Positions 1 through 8,739 of a stretch of 51,518 nucleotides of DNA are shown piece after piece; the stretch's first letter is position 1, and each line of letters opens with the position of its first letter. This DNA comes from Microcaldota archaeon (lineage in GTDB: Archaea; Micrarchaeota; Micrarchaeia; Micrarchaeales; CABMGC01): assembly GCA_021789155.1 (NCBI GenBank), contig JAJYJW010000003.1:1-51518 (forward strand). Reading direction: 5' to 3'. The notes under the pieces were generated by a model. The model was not told where the DNA came from, did no database searches, and saw only the letters and a program-made list of their open reading frames with translations. A program made the translations under genes and the position numbers.

Positions 1-555
1 GATCTCTGCAGCCTTTACGTTGAAGTAAAGTAGAACATCTTCGTTTTTCTCACTGATGCGTCTTTTTTCCTCGTTTGAAAGCGTGGAAGATTTTGCCTTC
101 AAAGAATGTGCCTCTGCCTGCATCGCAGAACTCTTCTCCTCAAGTTCAAACACGGATTTTCCAAATGCATTAGACAGTTTTCTGCGGTAGTTGATTGCAT
201 TATCTTTATCTTTTTCATACACTGCTAATCCGTTAACTGCCCCACCTACTTCAGTTTTTTCTATATCCGAAATAAGATGGACCAGATTAACCGTTTGGGC
301 CAGTGATGAACTTATAAGTGCCAATTTATTAGGATTATCTACTGATTTTATCAGATCATCAATTATCTTTTTATTCCCAGGTGTGGCTTCAATGCCTTTA
401 AGCGACTTAAAAGAATCATATACAATCTTCATTGTTTCCTTTCCGATAACGCTCTCAATACGGTCATTTAAAATTTCATAATCTTTGAAGTAGTTATCAA
501 ATGATGTCTTTTCTTTATTGCTATACGCAAGATTTATCTTCTCCGCCTTTTCCAT
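1..555 (-). CDS. uncharacterised coiled-coil-like protein, 3' end truncated by window edge
   Basis: Not in the ORF track. Reverse-strand translation from ATG at 555 is open to base 1 (MEKAEKINLAYSNKEKTSFDNYFKDYEIL...EDVLLYFNVKAAEI, 185 codons, no stop). Confidence 0.75.
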   Translation of the reverse strand, partial: MEKAEKINLAYSNKEKTSFDNYFKDYEILNDRIESVIGKETMKIVYDSFKSLKGIEATPGNKKIIDDLIKSVDNPNKLALISSSLAQTVNLVHLISDIEKTEVGGAVNGLAVYEKDKDNAINYRRKLSNAFGKSVFELEEKSSAMQAEAHSLKAKSSTLSNEEKRRISEKNEDVLLYFNVKAAEI

Positions 556-666
556 CTAATCCACATCTTTACTTTCTATTTCCTGATTTAATATCCTTCG
601 CATATTGGAAATTTAGCGCTTGTTAGTATTGCTGGCTTTTTAAATTTTGAGTTATAACCATTAATT

Positions 667-1542
667 ATGGAAGAGACACATATACCAAGAAACGTAGTAA
701 TAACGGCTGCTGGAGCGGGCACCAGATTACTGCCTATGACCAAAGAGCTTCCAAAAGAGATGCTTCCCATATATGCAAAGGAAAATGACAATGTCATGAT
801 AAAACCATTATTGCAGGCACTTTTTGAGCAATTCTATGCTTGCGGAGCTAGGGATTTCTGCGTCATAGTGGGTAGGGGAAAGCGAGCAATAGAGGATCAT
901 TTTACGGTGGATCAAGCATATATGGACAGGATGGAAGACAAATTAAAGCCGCATATTTTCAGCAATCTAGAATCATTTTATGGCAAAGTGACCGAATCAA
1001 GGATGGTATGGATAAACCAGCATGCCCCGAAAGGATTTGGACATGCGGTACTTTTATCAGAGGAAATCGAAGATGATATGCCTTTCTTCGTCGCAGCTGC
1101 GGATAACCTCATCCTGTCGAAAGGCGCTTCGTTTCAGGAAAGAATGGCTAAAGCCATGGCAACCTCTAACGCTGAGGTGGCGATATTAGTAAGGGAAGTC
1201 GAAGATCCTCGTGCGTATGGAGTCGTAAGTGGGGAGGACAAGGGCACGTATCTCGAAATAGAGGAAATGGAGGAAAAGCCAAAGGAGCCTAAAAGCAACT
1301 TTGCCGCAATGGGATTTTACATTTTCAACAAAAGCATATTCGATGCTTTGAAAAGGGTAAAGCCAGGATATGGCGGAGAGATACAGCTTACTGATGCAAT
1401 AGTGCTTCTGATAAAGGAAGGGAAGAAGGTCATCGGAGTGAAGATGGATAATGACGAAATCATGCTAGACGTTGGAACTCCGGAAAATTACGCGCGAGCG
1501 ATAAAGAAATCATACGAAAACTGCAGCGGAAACAGGTTATAA
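667..1542 (+). CDS. galU: UTP--glucose-1-phosphate uridylyltransferase (nucleotidyltransferase)
   Basis: N-terminal VITAAGAGTRLLPMTKELPKEMLPI; GFGHAVLL; full-length GalU-like protein. Confidence 0.93.
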   Translation: MEETHIPRNVVITAAGAGTRLLPMTKELPKEMLPIYAKENDNVMIKPLLQALFEQFYACGARDFCVIVGRGKRAIEDHFTVDQAYMDRMEDKLKPHIFSNLESFYGKVTESRMVWINQHAPKGFGHAVLLSEEIEDDMPFFVAAADNLILSKGASFQERMAKAMATSNAEVAILVREVEDPRAYGVVSGEDKGTYLEIEEMEEKPKEPKSNFAAMGFYIFNKSIFDALKRVKPGYGGEIQLTDAIVLLIKEGKKVIGVKMDNDEIMLDVGTPENYARAIKKSYENCSGNRL

Positions 1543-1601
1543 CGTATATTAACGAAGCCTGAATATGGTTTAAATATTACCTTAAGGTTATTTCCTACCA
1601 T

Positions 1602-2498
1602 TTGGGCGTTTGTATGTCGAAAACATTAAAATCCGACAAAACATACTCAGAGAGTATTGCTGAAATAAAGAAAAGCAAATATGCGCAGATTGACGCGTAT
1701 GTGAACAAGCACGATAAGAAATTAAGCGAAATAAAGCAGACTTTCTTTGATATGGATGCAGACATCATGAATGCATACGAAAATGGAAGTGTGTCTACAG
1801 AAGAAACGATAATTGAATACAAGAACATATACAAGGAGCAAAAACGGGAAGAAAAGGGAGAAGAGATACGCCATAGCATCAAGCTCGTGAATACTGACAT
1901 TAACGCAAGTATCTCTAAGGTATTCATGTACAAGGAGCATTACAAAAAGAGCATGAACAACGTAGATCCCTACTATATCGGAAACGCAAGCGAAAATGCA
2001 GCTAAGAACAAGGAAATGATGAGATTGTCGGCGAAGTTTATAGACGAAGTAGCTTCTATTGGAGTAACGTGCCTTGACGACATACGTTCAGATTTAGCAA
2101 CGTTGTTTAAAAACTTCAGGTGGGAGTCTAAAAGCATCTGCTATCCTGATGCGGAACTTGGCTATGCGGCACCAAAAGACGCGGAAAAGACTTACAAGAA
2201 TTACTCCGAAATAGTATACGCGTGCACCAACGCAAGCGAAAACTTCATCTCAGAGCTAGACGGCTTATTCAAAGATGCAATGGATAACATACGCATAATA
2301 GAAAACAGAACGTTGGATAGGGTAGCGGAGGAGATAGACGTGCTGAAGAACAGTGCTGATGGATTAGCGAACATGCTAAATGCGATAGCTGCAAACGGAA
2401 GCGAGATCATAAAAAAGAACTCCCAGATTTTGCTCAGGTTCTGCGATAGATTCGTAGACAGGATAATGACTGCTGTAGACTACAAGAAGGAAGAGTGA
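1602..2498 (+). CDS. hypothetical helical/coiled-coil protein
   Basis: 298-aa ORF with no competing ORF; TTTAAATA element about 30 nt upstream of the TTG start (ATG alternative at 1614). Confidence 0.75.
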   Translation: MGVCMSKTLKSDKTYSESIAEIKKSKYAQIDAYVNKHDKKLSEIKQTFFDMDADIMNAYENGSVSTEETIIEYKNIYKEQKREEKGEEIRHSIKLVNTDINASISKVFMYKEHYKKSMNNVDPYYIGNASENAAKNKEMMRLSAKFIDEVASIGVTCLDDIRSDLATLFKNFRWESKSICYPDAELGYAAPKDAEKTYKNYSEIVYACTNASENFISELDGLFKDAMDNIRIIENRTLDRVAEEIDVLKNSADGLANMLNAIAANGSEIIKKNSQILLRFCDRFVDRIMTAVDYKKEE

Positions 2499-2514
2499 TA
2501 TTAGAGCTCCTTCT
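2485..2514. terminator. inverted repeat at convergent gene junction
   Basis: AGAAGGA (2485-2491) / TCCTTCT (2508-2514), 7 bp with 16-nt loop spanning both stop codons. Confidence 0.35.
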
Positions 2515-3574
2515 CTTCTGAGTGTCTTTTCTGCATCAACGCAATGGATATTGCTGCCTGCAGTATTCCGGTAGTCACTATTCCCTTCATCTTGCCGTTG
2601 CTCATCACAGCAGCGACCCAGCTGTTTGAAGCTTGCATCTTTCCGAGGGCAGTGGCAACATTCGTATTCGCGTCAAGCATCATAAGCTCCACGGCCATGC
2701 CCTTCAAAGAAGACGGAACGTATCTAGTGTTATAAGATAGAACGTCTGCGACGTAGTATTTCCCGTTTATCTGCATGACTATGATATGCTTCTTGGTCTT
2801 CAGGAATTCCTTTTTAAGATCCGAGAAGCTTATCGTATGTTTCGTGAATATGTAGTTGTTGCTTGCATACGTGCCAACGCTCATTCCCTTTGTCAGTTCC
2901 CTTATCCTTGCGCTCTCTTCTTCTCCCTCTGCCCCGGAATACAATATGACTATTATGAGTATATTCCAGAAACCGACGAACTCTCTGTATCCTAATGAGA
3001 ACGAGTTTGCGAACAACACGAATATGATTGTTATAACCGCAAACGCCGCAATGAGTGCCTTGCTTATCTTAAGGGTTATCTTCGTGGCCTTTGCGAAGTC
3101 GTATCTTCTCTCAAGATAGCTGCGGAATATCCTGCCCCCGTCCATAGGGAATGCAGGTATTATGTTGAATATTCCCATGAATATGTTGAGCTCGAACATG
3201 TACTGCATTGTCTGCGTCAATATCCCGATTGGGGTGATAACCGCAAGAACTCCGAATGCAAATCCCAGGAATATGCTTGCCAGAGGTCCTGCAAGCGCTA
3301 TGTTGAACTCAACTTCGGGACTGATCTTGGTATCGTCTATTATCGATGCGCCGCCAATCGGCAGAAGGAGTATGCGCTTCACGCTTATCCTGTTCTTCAA
3401 AGCAGTAAGGGAATGCGCAAATTCGTGAAGCAGAACGCAGATGAACAGAAACACTATTATGAGGAAGAAGTAAGCATCAAGCACGAACGCCAGTATTAGA
3501 AGAAGCACGAATGTCCAGTGAAGGTCTACTTCTATGCCAAAATATTTCCCGATACTTATGCCGCGGTCCGCCAT
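2501..3574 (-). CDS. site-2 protease family (M50) membrane metalloprotease with C-terminal CBS-like region
   Basis: HEFAH zinc motif within TM segments, downstream NIIPAFPMDGGRIFRS motif. Start set at MADRGISIGKYFGIEVDLHWTF (3574) because the longer ORF overlaps the divergent gene. Confidence 0.88.
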   Translation of the reverse strand: MADRGISIGKYFGIEVDLHWTFVLLLILAFVLDAYFFLIIVFLFICVLLHEFAHSLTALKNRISVKRILLLPIGGASIIDDTKISPEVEFNIALAGPLASIFLGFAFGVLAVITPIGILTQTMQYMFELNIFMGIFNIIPAFPMDGGRIFRSYLERRYDFAKATKITLKISKALIAAFAVITIIFVLFANSFSLGYREFVGFWNILIIVILYSGAEGEEESARIRELTKGMSVGTYASNNYIFTKHTISFSDLKKEFLKTKKHIIVMQINGKYYVADVLSYNTRYVPSSLKGMAVELMMLDANTNVATALGKMQASNSWVAAVMSNGKMKGIVTTGILQAAISIALMQKRHSEEKEL

Positions 3575-3601
3575 GCTATCCTCTATGAAACAGCAGATAT
3601 A

Positions 3602-3607
3602 TTTAAA
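3602..3607 (+). promoter_or_regulatory. candidate archaeal TATA box for the gene at 3631
   Basis: TTTAAA centred about 26 nt upstream of ATG, compatible with a leaderless transcript. Confidence 0.45.
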
Positions 3608-3630
3608 GAACAAACTATAAAGGTATTGCA

Positions 3631-4380
3631 ATGATAAATGGGCTAAGACTGATAGAAGGATTTCCCGCAGCACACATTCCTAAGGAGAGCATGCTTGTTG
3701 TGGGAGACATGCACATAGGTTTGGAGCTTAAGCTTCATTCTTATGGTATACACTTTTACGATGCAAGCTCCAAAGACGCTGAGATCATCAACAAGCTGGG
3801 AAAGAGCGTTAAAGCAAAATCCCTGGTCATATTGGGCGATGTGAAGGAGAGCATAGGCAATCCAGGAACAAACGAAAGGAACCTTCTGTTTAGATTTTTC
3901 TCAAAGCTTGATTTTAATGAGGTAATGATTGCAAAGGGAAATCACGATGCGGGTTTGAAAGAGCTCCTTCACGCGAATAACTACAAAATTCCAGTTGAAA
4001 AGGAGATTGCAGTGGGGAAATTCGTATTCATGCATGGCCACATAACCCCGAGCATAAACGCGATGCAGCATGAAAATCTCGTAGTTGCGCATGCGCACTA
4101 TGCACACGACGTTTACGGGAAGGTATGGGTATACGCAAAGAAGGGCAAGGGACTAGATGAACTTTACAAAAAGCACGCAAAAAATCCGAATTTGCTTGTG
4201 GTTCCTGCATTCAGCAACATGATAATAGGAAGCTCTAGAACGAATCTTTGGCAGAACTTCCTGCCGGTTTTCAGGAAAAGCATATTCGAATTCTCTTCTG
4301 CCAAATTCTATAATCTTAACGACGGCAGAATTGCCCGGAAGAAAATAGAATTCGAGCCAACTTACGTTTCAGCAGATTAG
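3631..4380 (+). CDS. metallophosphoesterase (calcineurin-like)
   Basis: GDMHIG, LGDVKES, GNHD, HGHI motifs. Confidence 0.88.
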   Translation: MINGLRLIEGFPAAHIPKESMLVVGDMHIGLELKLHSYGIHFYDASSKDAEIINKLGKSVKAKSLVILGDVKESIGNPGTNERNLLFRFFSKLDFNEVMIAKGNHDAGLKELLHANNYKIPVEKEIAVGKFVFMHGHITPSINAMQHENLVVAHAHYAHDVYGKVWVYAKKGKGLDELYKKHAKNPNLLVVPAFSNMIIGSSRTNLWQNFLPVFRKSIFEFSSAKFYNLNDGRIARKKIEFEPTYVSAD

Positions 4381-4394
4381 GAAAAGAATTGATC

Positions 4395-4418
4395 CAAGGT
4401 CATATTGGATTGACCTTG
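4395..4418. terminator. hairpin at convergent gene junction
   Basis: CAAGGTCA-TATTGGAT-TGACCTTG, 8-bp perfect stem overlapping the stop codon of the minus-strand gene. Confidence 0.5.
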
Positions 4419-5839
4419 AACCTTTCCTTAGCATCCTTCATCTCCGCGTCTACTATCGCGCGCCATGCAGGAAGGGCAGACTTGTCAGCAGGGTACTTCC
4501 CGTATATTTCGTTCAATTTCTTCATCTTGCCCACTGCATACATCAGGTCCTTGAACGCAGATATGTTCTGAACTCCGCTTAGGAGCTTCGTGAATGCAGA
4601 CGCAAGAGAGAGCTCTGGAACGTTTCCATAGCTAAGCTCTACTGCTTCGTCCTTTGTTATGAAGTGCTCCATCCCATAGTCTATCCTATCGTTGTTCATA
4701 GACTGCAGGAATATCCTGAATACTTCCAATCCTGCCATCTTGCTTCCGTATGCTTTGTTGAAGTTAAGGTTGTATTCCCACAAAGAGTCAATGCTCGTAT
4801 TCTTGTTTGCTACTGCCTTGCTTGCTGTTTGGCCAGCGAGAATTCCTGATATTATTGCCGGACCTATTCCGCCTGCGCTTATTGGATTAGGCATTGCCAT
4901 GCTGTCACCCGTTCCTAGATAGTTCTCGTATACGAGTGATGGAAGCTGCCTTCTTACCGTAACGGACCAATAACCCTTTGCATTGTTGTGCTCGTTATCC
5001 ATGCTTATTTCCTTTAGGACTGGGTTCCATTCCACGTACTTGTCTATCAAAGAATGCAACGTGTCATTGAGGCCCATCTTGCTGTTGCGCAGCTCCAGAC
5101 TGTGTTTCTCTATCCCAATTCCGACGTTGACCTTCATACCCTTCTTCGGAAACACCCAGCCATAGCCGCCAGGAGCAAGCTGTTGATTGAGGTGGATAAG
5201 AGCGAATTCCCTGTCGTAATAGCTTGTGTCTTCCTTTGCGGCCTTGAAATCCACTATGTACCTACCAGTAGATTCTATGTCGTCAGTCGATATGTCCTTC
5301 TGGATGTAATCGTTTGCAGGAAGTCTCCTCCTGAGAACGCTAGCTATACCCAAAGAGTCTATCACCAGGTTCGCATATACCTTGAAGGTTTCGTTGTTTC
5401 CATGCTTGCCAAATACCCCAATTACCTTGTCGTTCTCCACTATTGGCCCTTCAACCTCATGCCCGGAAACGTACTCTGCACCGAATTTTATCGCTAGGTC
5501 TCTTAGTTTCTTGGCAAATTTCGGCCTATCGAGTACATATCCTTCGCCATCGAACTGTATTCTGTTCTTCAGATTAGGACTCAATGCAACTACTCCCTTT
5601 ACAGGAAGGTTGAGTTCTGGCTCGCCGAAGCTTACCCCCAATTCTTTCTGCGCGAATTCGATATGCGATTTTGCAACCGCATCTCCACACACCCATCCCC
5701 AGTTTGTTTTCTTTCCAGGTTCTTCTTCGCTGTTTCTGTCAAGAAGCAATACTTTTGCCCCGTTCTTTGCTGCGGACGCTGCTGCGAGCGAACCCGAGAT
5801 GCCTGAGCCTGCTACTATGATGTCGTATCTCTGTTCCAT
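4400..5839 (-). CDS. geranylgeranyl reductase family FAD-dependent oxidoreductase
   Basis: DIIVAGSGISGSLAAASAAKNGAKVLLLDRN (FAD site), WGWVCGDAV, GYGWVFPKKG, GTGDSMAMPNPISAGGIGPAI. Confidence 0.93.
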   Translation of the reverse strand: MEQRYDIIVAGSGISGSLAAASAAKNGAKVLLLDRNSEEEPGKKTNWGWVCGDAVAKSHIEFAQKELGVSFGEPELNLPVKGVVALSPNLKNRIQFDGEGYVLDRPKFAKKLRDLAIKFGAEYVSGHEVEGPIVENDKVIGVFGKHGNNETFKVYANLVIDSLGIASVLRRRLPANDYIQKDISTDDIESTGRYIVDFKAAKEDTSYYDREFALIHLNQQLAPGGYGWVFPKKGMKVNVGIGIEKHSLELRNSKMGLNDTLHSLIDKYVEWNPVLKEISMDNEHNNAKGYWSVTVRRQLPSLVYENYLGTGDSMAMPNPISAGGIGPAIISGILAGQTASKAVANKNTSIDSLWEYNLNFNKAYGSKMAGLEVFRIFLQSMNNDRIDYGMEHFITKDEAVELSYGNVPELSLASAFTKLLSGVQNISAFKDLMYAVGKMKKLNEIYGKYPADKSALPAWRAIVDAEMKDAKERFKVNPI

Positions 5840-5856
5840 GTAACCACAATTAAAGA

Positions 5857-6051
5857 TTAAGAATGAATCTTTATCACTGCTATTGGGATCACTCCCTCTG
5901 AAAACTCTAATTCTGCAAGTTCCAAGGGACTGGAAATTCCCTCAGGTACTTTCATCAATGGTGGTGCCCCATACGCAAGCTGCAGTGCGCGTGCGCCTAT
6001 TATTCTTGCCTTCTCAAACTTGTTGTACTCCGTATAATCACATTTAAGCAA
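5857..6051 (-). CDS. rpoK: DNA-directed RNA polymerase subunit K (Rpb6/omega family)
   Basis: FEKARIIGARALQLAYGAPPLMKVPEGISSPLELAELEFSEGVIPIAVI matches the RpoK signature. Confidence 0.93.
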   Translation of the reverse strand: MLKCDYTEYNKFEKARIIGARALQLAYGAPPLMKVPEGISSPLELAELEFSEGVIPIAVIKIHS

Positions 6052-6167
6052 AAGACTATAACATATAGTTACTCACTAAAAGGTATAAAAAAGCTTCTAA
6101 TTACGCTGATTTGTAGATAAACTGCTTAACAAATGCTTATAAACTCTCATGGCCAAAAGCTAGATGT

Positions 6168-6256
6168 AGCTCCATCGTCTAGTGGTCACTTTTATAGCCA
6201 TAAAAGGACGGCAGGCTCTGGACCTGCAAACACCAGTCCGAATCTGGTTGGAGCTA
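6168..6256 (+). tRNA. tRNA-Gln (anticodon CUG) with 16-nt D-loop insertion (6189-6204)
   Basis: Acceptor AGCTCCA/TGGAGCT; anticodon stem GCAGG-CTCTGGA-CCTGC; T-arm ACCAG-TCCGAAT-CTGGT. Length 89 nt, 73 without the insertion. Aligns with the second tRNA-Gln at 9499. Confidence 0.88.
6189..6206 (+). other. hairpin insertion in tRNA D-loop (putative non-canonical intron)
   Basis: CTTTTAT-AGCC-ATAAAAG, perfect 7-bp stem, absent from the D-loop of the second tRNA-Gln. Confidence 0.75.
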
Positions 6257-6338
6257 CTTTTCATATTCTAAAAGCTCTGCGGACACGCTACCTCTTTAAA
6301 TACTTTGAATTTTCATTACTCTAAATACAGGGATTGCA

Positions 6339-6767
6339 TTGCTAGCCAAAAGCCAATACAAGGACCACGTGATAGTGTGTGGATATGGAATGGTCGGGGA
6401 AAGGATAGTCGAGATACTCCTTCAGGCAGGAATAAAGATTGTGGTGATAGAGATAGACAAGGCGAAGGGAGACATGCTGAAGGGCAGGGAACTTGACTTT
6501 CTCATTGGCGATGCTACTTCCTCTATGACTTTGAAAGCCGCGGGAATAGAAAAAGCGCAGGCGATAGCCGTAGTTATGGACGATGATGCAAAGAACCTGT
6601 TCGCGGTGATAACTGCGAAGAGCCTTAACCCGGACATATTGATAGCCACAAGGGCAAACAACGAGTTCATCAAGGGCAAGCTAATAGAGATAGGCGCGAA
6701 ATATGTCGCTACTCCGAATTATTCTACAAGCGAAGAGCTCCTCAGGGAAATAGAAAAGAAGGCATAG
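6339..6767 (+). CDS. TrkA-N (RCK/KTN) domain protein, soluble
   Basis: HVIVCGYGMVGERIVEILLQAGIKIVVIEID, LIGDATS, typical RCK N-domain; likely TTG start. Confidence 0.88.
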   Translation: MLAKSQYKDHVIVCGYGMVGERIVEILLQAGIKIVVIEIDKAKGDMLKGRELDFLIGDATSSMTLKAAGIEKAQAIAVVMDDDAKNLFAVITAKSLNPDILIATRANNEFIKGKLIEIGAKYVATPNYSTSEELLREIEKKA

Positions 6768-6774
6768 TGGGAAC

Positions 6775-7554
6775 ATGGCGGATCTGAACGAGGAAACGAG
6801 GAACGTTCTCATAACGTCGTTATTCCTTGGAATACTCATAATCTGCGTATCCCTAGTATCATTGTTCTTCCTCACGCGCAACTTCTATACTGATGCGTAT
6901 TATACCATTGAAACGTTTTTCGATGCGCCTAATACCGCAGCCTCTTTTGACCTTGCGGCATTGGCGTTTGGAAATGCGTCTTTGCCGCAATTCATAGGCA
7001 TAGTCGGAATAGTAATACTAGACAACTTAAGCAAGATAATGGTTATAAGCTTCGTTATTGCCGCAGTATTGGACATCATACGTTTTGCTAATGTCGAGGC
7101 GTTTCTGAACAGAATGCAGGTAAAAAAGCTCAATAGGCACATTATAGTCTGTGGATACAACGAATTCGCAGAGGAATTGGCAAGGAAGCTGGTCAGACGC
7201 GGCAGGAAGGTTGTGATAATAGACAGCAATCCTGAAACGCCATTGTCTGTGAATTCTTACAAGGCGATGGCGATAGTAGGAAATTTCGCGGAGCACAAAA
7301 TTCTAGAAAACGCCGGAGTAAAGAATGCGTCTGATGTTGTTTTTACATCTCAAAACGACATAGATAATTTGGTCGGCGCCATAACAGTAGGAAAAATGAA
7401 TCCGAAAGCGAAGTTATATTCGAGGGTTACGAATCCGGAAGTGAGAACGAAAATGTACAGGGTCGGGGTTTCGATGTGCGTGCTTCCGGAAGCACTTGCT
7501 GCACTTGACATTGGCGAAGCAATCGTAAGGTGGGTAAAGGTGAATAAAAGATGA
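6775..7554 (+). CDS. membrane-anchored TrkA-N/RCK domain protein (K+ channel-like, degenerate pore)
   Basis: Two TM segments flanking AYYTIETFFDAPNTAASFD; RCK domain HIIVCGYNEFAEELARKL. Confidence 0.85.
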   Translation: MADLNEETRNVLITSLFLGILIICVSLVSLFFLTRNFYTDAYYTIETFFDAPNTAASFDLAALAFGNASLPQFIGIVGIVILDNLSKIMVISFVIAAVLDIIRFANVEAFLNRMQVKKLNRHIIVCGYNEFAEELARKLVRRGRKVVIIDSNPETPLSVNSYKAMAIVGNFAEHKILENAGVKNASDVVFTSQNDIDNLVGAITVGKMNPKAKLYSRVTNPEVRTKMYRVGVSMCVLPEALAALDIGEAIVRWVKVNKR

Positions 7555-8279
7555 AATTCCGGGCAATTCAGAAGATATTGGTGCTGATTCTCGTTGCAAT
7601 ATTCGTAATATCGACCATAGCGGTTAAAGCGAGCGGCGAAACCACGTTCGTATCCGTATTCTGGAGCATAATGAATATGATTGGGGCAGACTTTCCTCCG
7701 ACCCAATCCCTAATTGATTCCAGAGACCCGCTAATACTATTTGCAGATGCGATAGGCGTGCAAGGAAAGCTCGTTTTCACAATATTGCTCACCACAATAT
7801 TCTACCAGCTTCTCGGAATGATAAACATACGGGACAAATTCAACCAGCACACAATACGCAATTTCAAAAAGCATACGATCGTTGTTCCAATGAACGACAT
7901 AGGCATAGAGATCGTTCGGTATTTCACTGCGCATGGGAAGCAAATAGTAGGCATGGATTCTAACCCAAGGCTATCAGCAAGGCTCAATAGAGAAGGGCTT
8001 CATACCGTATCTGGAGACCCCACAGAAACATACACGTTCAAGAAAGCCAATATAGCAAGCGCGAGCTCATTGATACTCGTTGATTATGCGGACATGAAGA
8101 ACGCACTCATAGCGTTAGACGCAAGGAAGATGAACAAGAAGATCTTCATAGCTTCAAGATTGATGCATCCGAATGACGTAGCGAGAATGGAAAAAGCAGG
8201 AATAAACAGAGTAATAATGAGCGACATAGCGGTGGGAGACAACATAGCAGAGTATTTAACCCAGAATATCAAACGTTGA
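7551..8279 (+). CDS. membrane-anchored TrkA-N/RCK-like protein (K+ channel-like, degenerate pore)
   Basis: ATGA overlap with the preceding gene; TM plus SVFWSIMNMIGADFPPTQS plus TM; degenerate Rossmann TIVVPMNDIGIEIVRYF. Confidence 0.83.
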   Translation: MKFRAIQKILVLILVAIFVISTIAVKASGETTFVSVFWSIMNMIGADFPPTQSLIDSRDPLILFADAIGVQGKLVFTILLTTIFYQLLGMINIRDKFNQHTIRNFKKHTIVVPMNDIGIEIVRYFTAHGKQIVGMDSNPRLSARLNREGLHTVSGDPTETYTFKKANIASASSLILVDYADMKNALIALDARKMNKKIFIASRLMHPNDVARMEKAGINRVIMSDIAVGDNIAEYLTQNIKR

Positions 8280-8354
8280 ATGGAAACTTTGCCGCAGATA
8301 AACCCTGTTCGGAAAAAGATATAAATTTTGAAATACAACCTTACTGATGATTAA

Positions 8355-8732
8355 GTGAGCTCGGATTTATACGCAGAACGAATAATACAGCTTTACGAGA
8401 TGCCACACAACAAAGGAGTAATAGAAAACGCGACAATGCACGCTCATGAGGACAACATCACGTGCGGGGACAGCATTGACGTTTATATAAAAATCGAAAA
8501 CGGAATAATATCCGAAGCGAAATTTGACGGAAAAGGCTGCGCCATAAGCATAGCAAGCGCTAGCATTCTCACCGATTACATGAAGGGCAAGACCATTTCT
8601 GACATAGTTGGTATTGGCGCCGAGAAGCTTTTCGAGATAATAGGGATAAACCCCGGGCCAGCAAGACTCCACTGTGCTACGCTCTGCCTAAGGACCGTGA
8701 TAAGCGCAGCGAAGAAGCAAAGCGACGAATGA
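8355..8732 (+). CDS. iron-sulfur cluster assembly scaffold, IscU/SufU-like
   Basis: TCGDSIDVYI, GKGCAISIASASILTDYM, RLHCATLCL: the three conserved Cys motifs; GTG start. Confidence 0.9.
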   Translation: MSSDLYAERIIQLYEMPHNKGVIENATMHAHEDNITCGDSIDVYIKIENGIISEAKFDGKGCAISIASASILTDYMKGKTISDIVGIGAEKLFEIIGINPGPARLHCATLCLRTVISAAKKQSDE

Positions 8733-8739
8733 TCATTCG
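8726..8739. terminator. palindrome at abutting convergent stop codons
   Basis: CGAATGATCATTCG, perfect 14-nt palindrome containing TGA|TCA. Confidence 0.25.

Noticed and set aside
5054-5843. 147-aa and 153-aa + strand ORFs
   Set aside because: Antisense shadows of the geranylgeranyl reductase gene.
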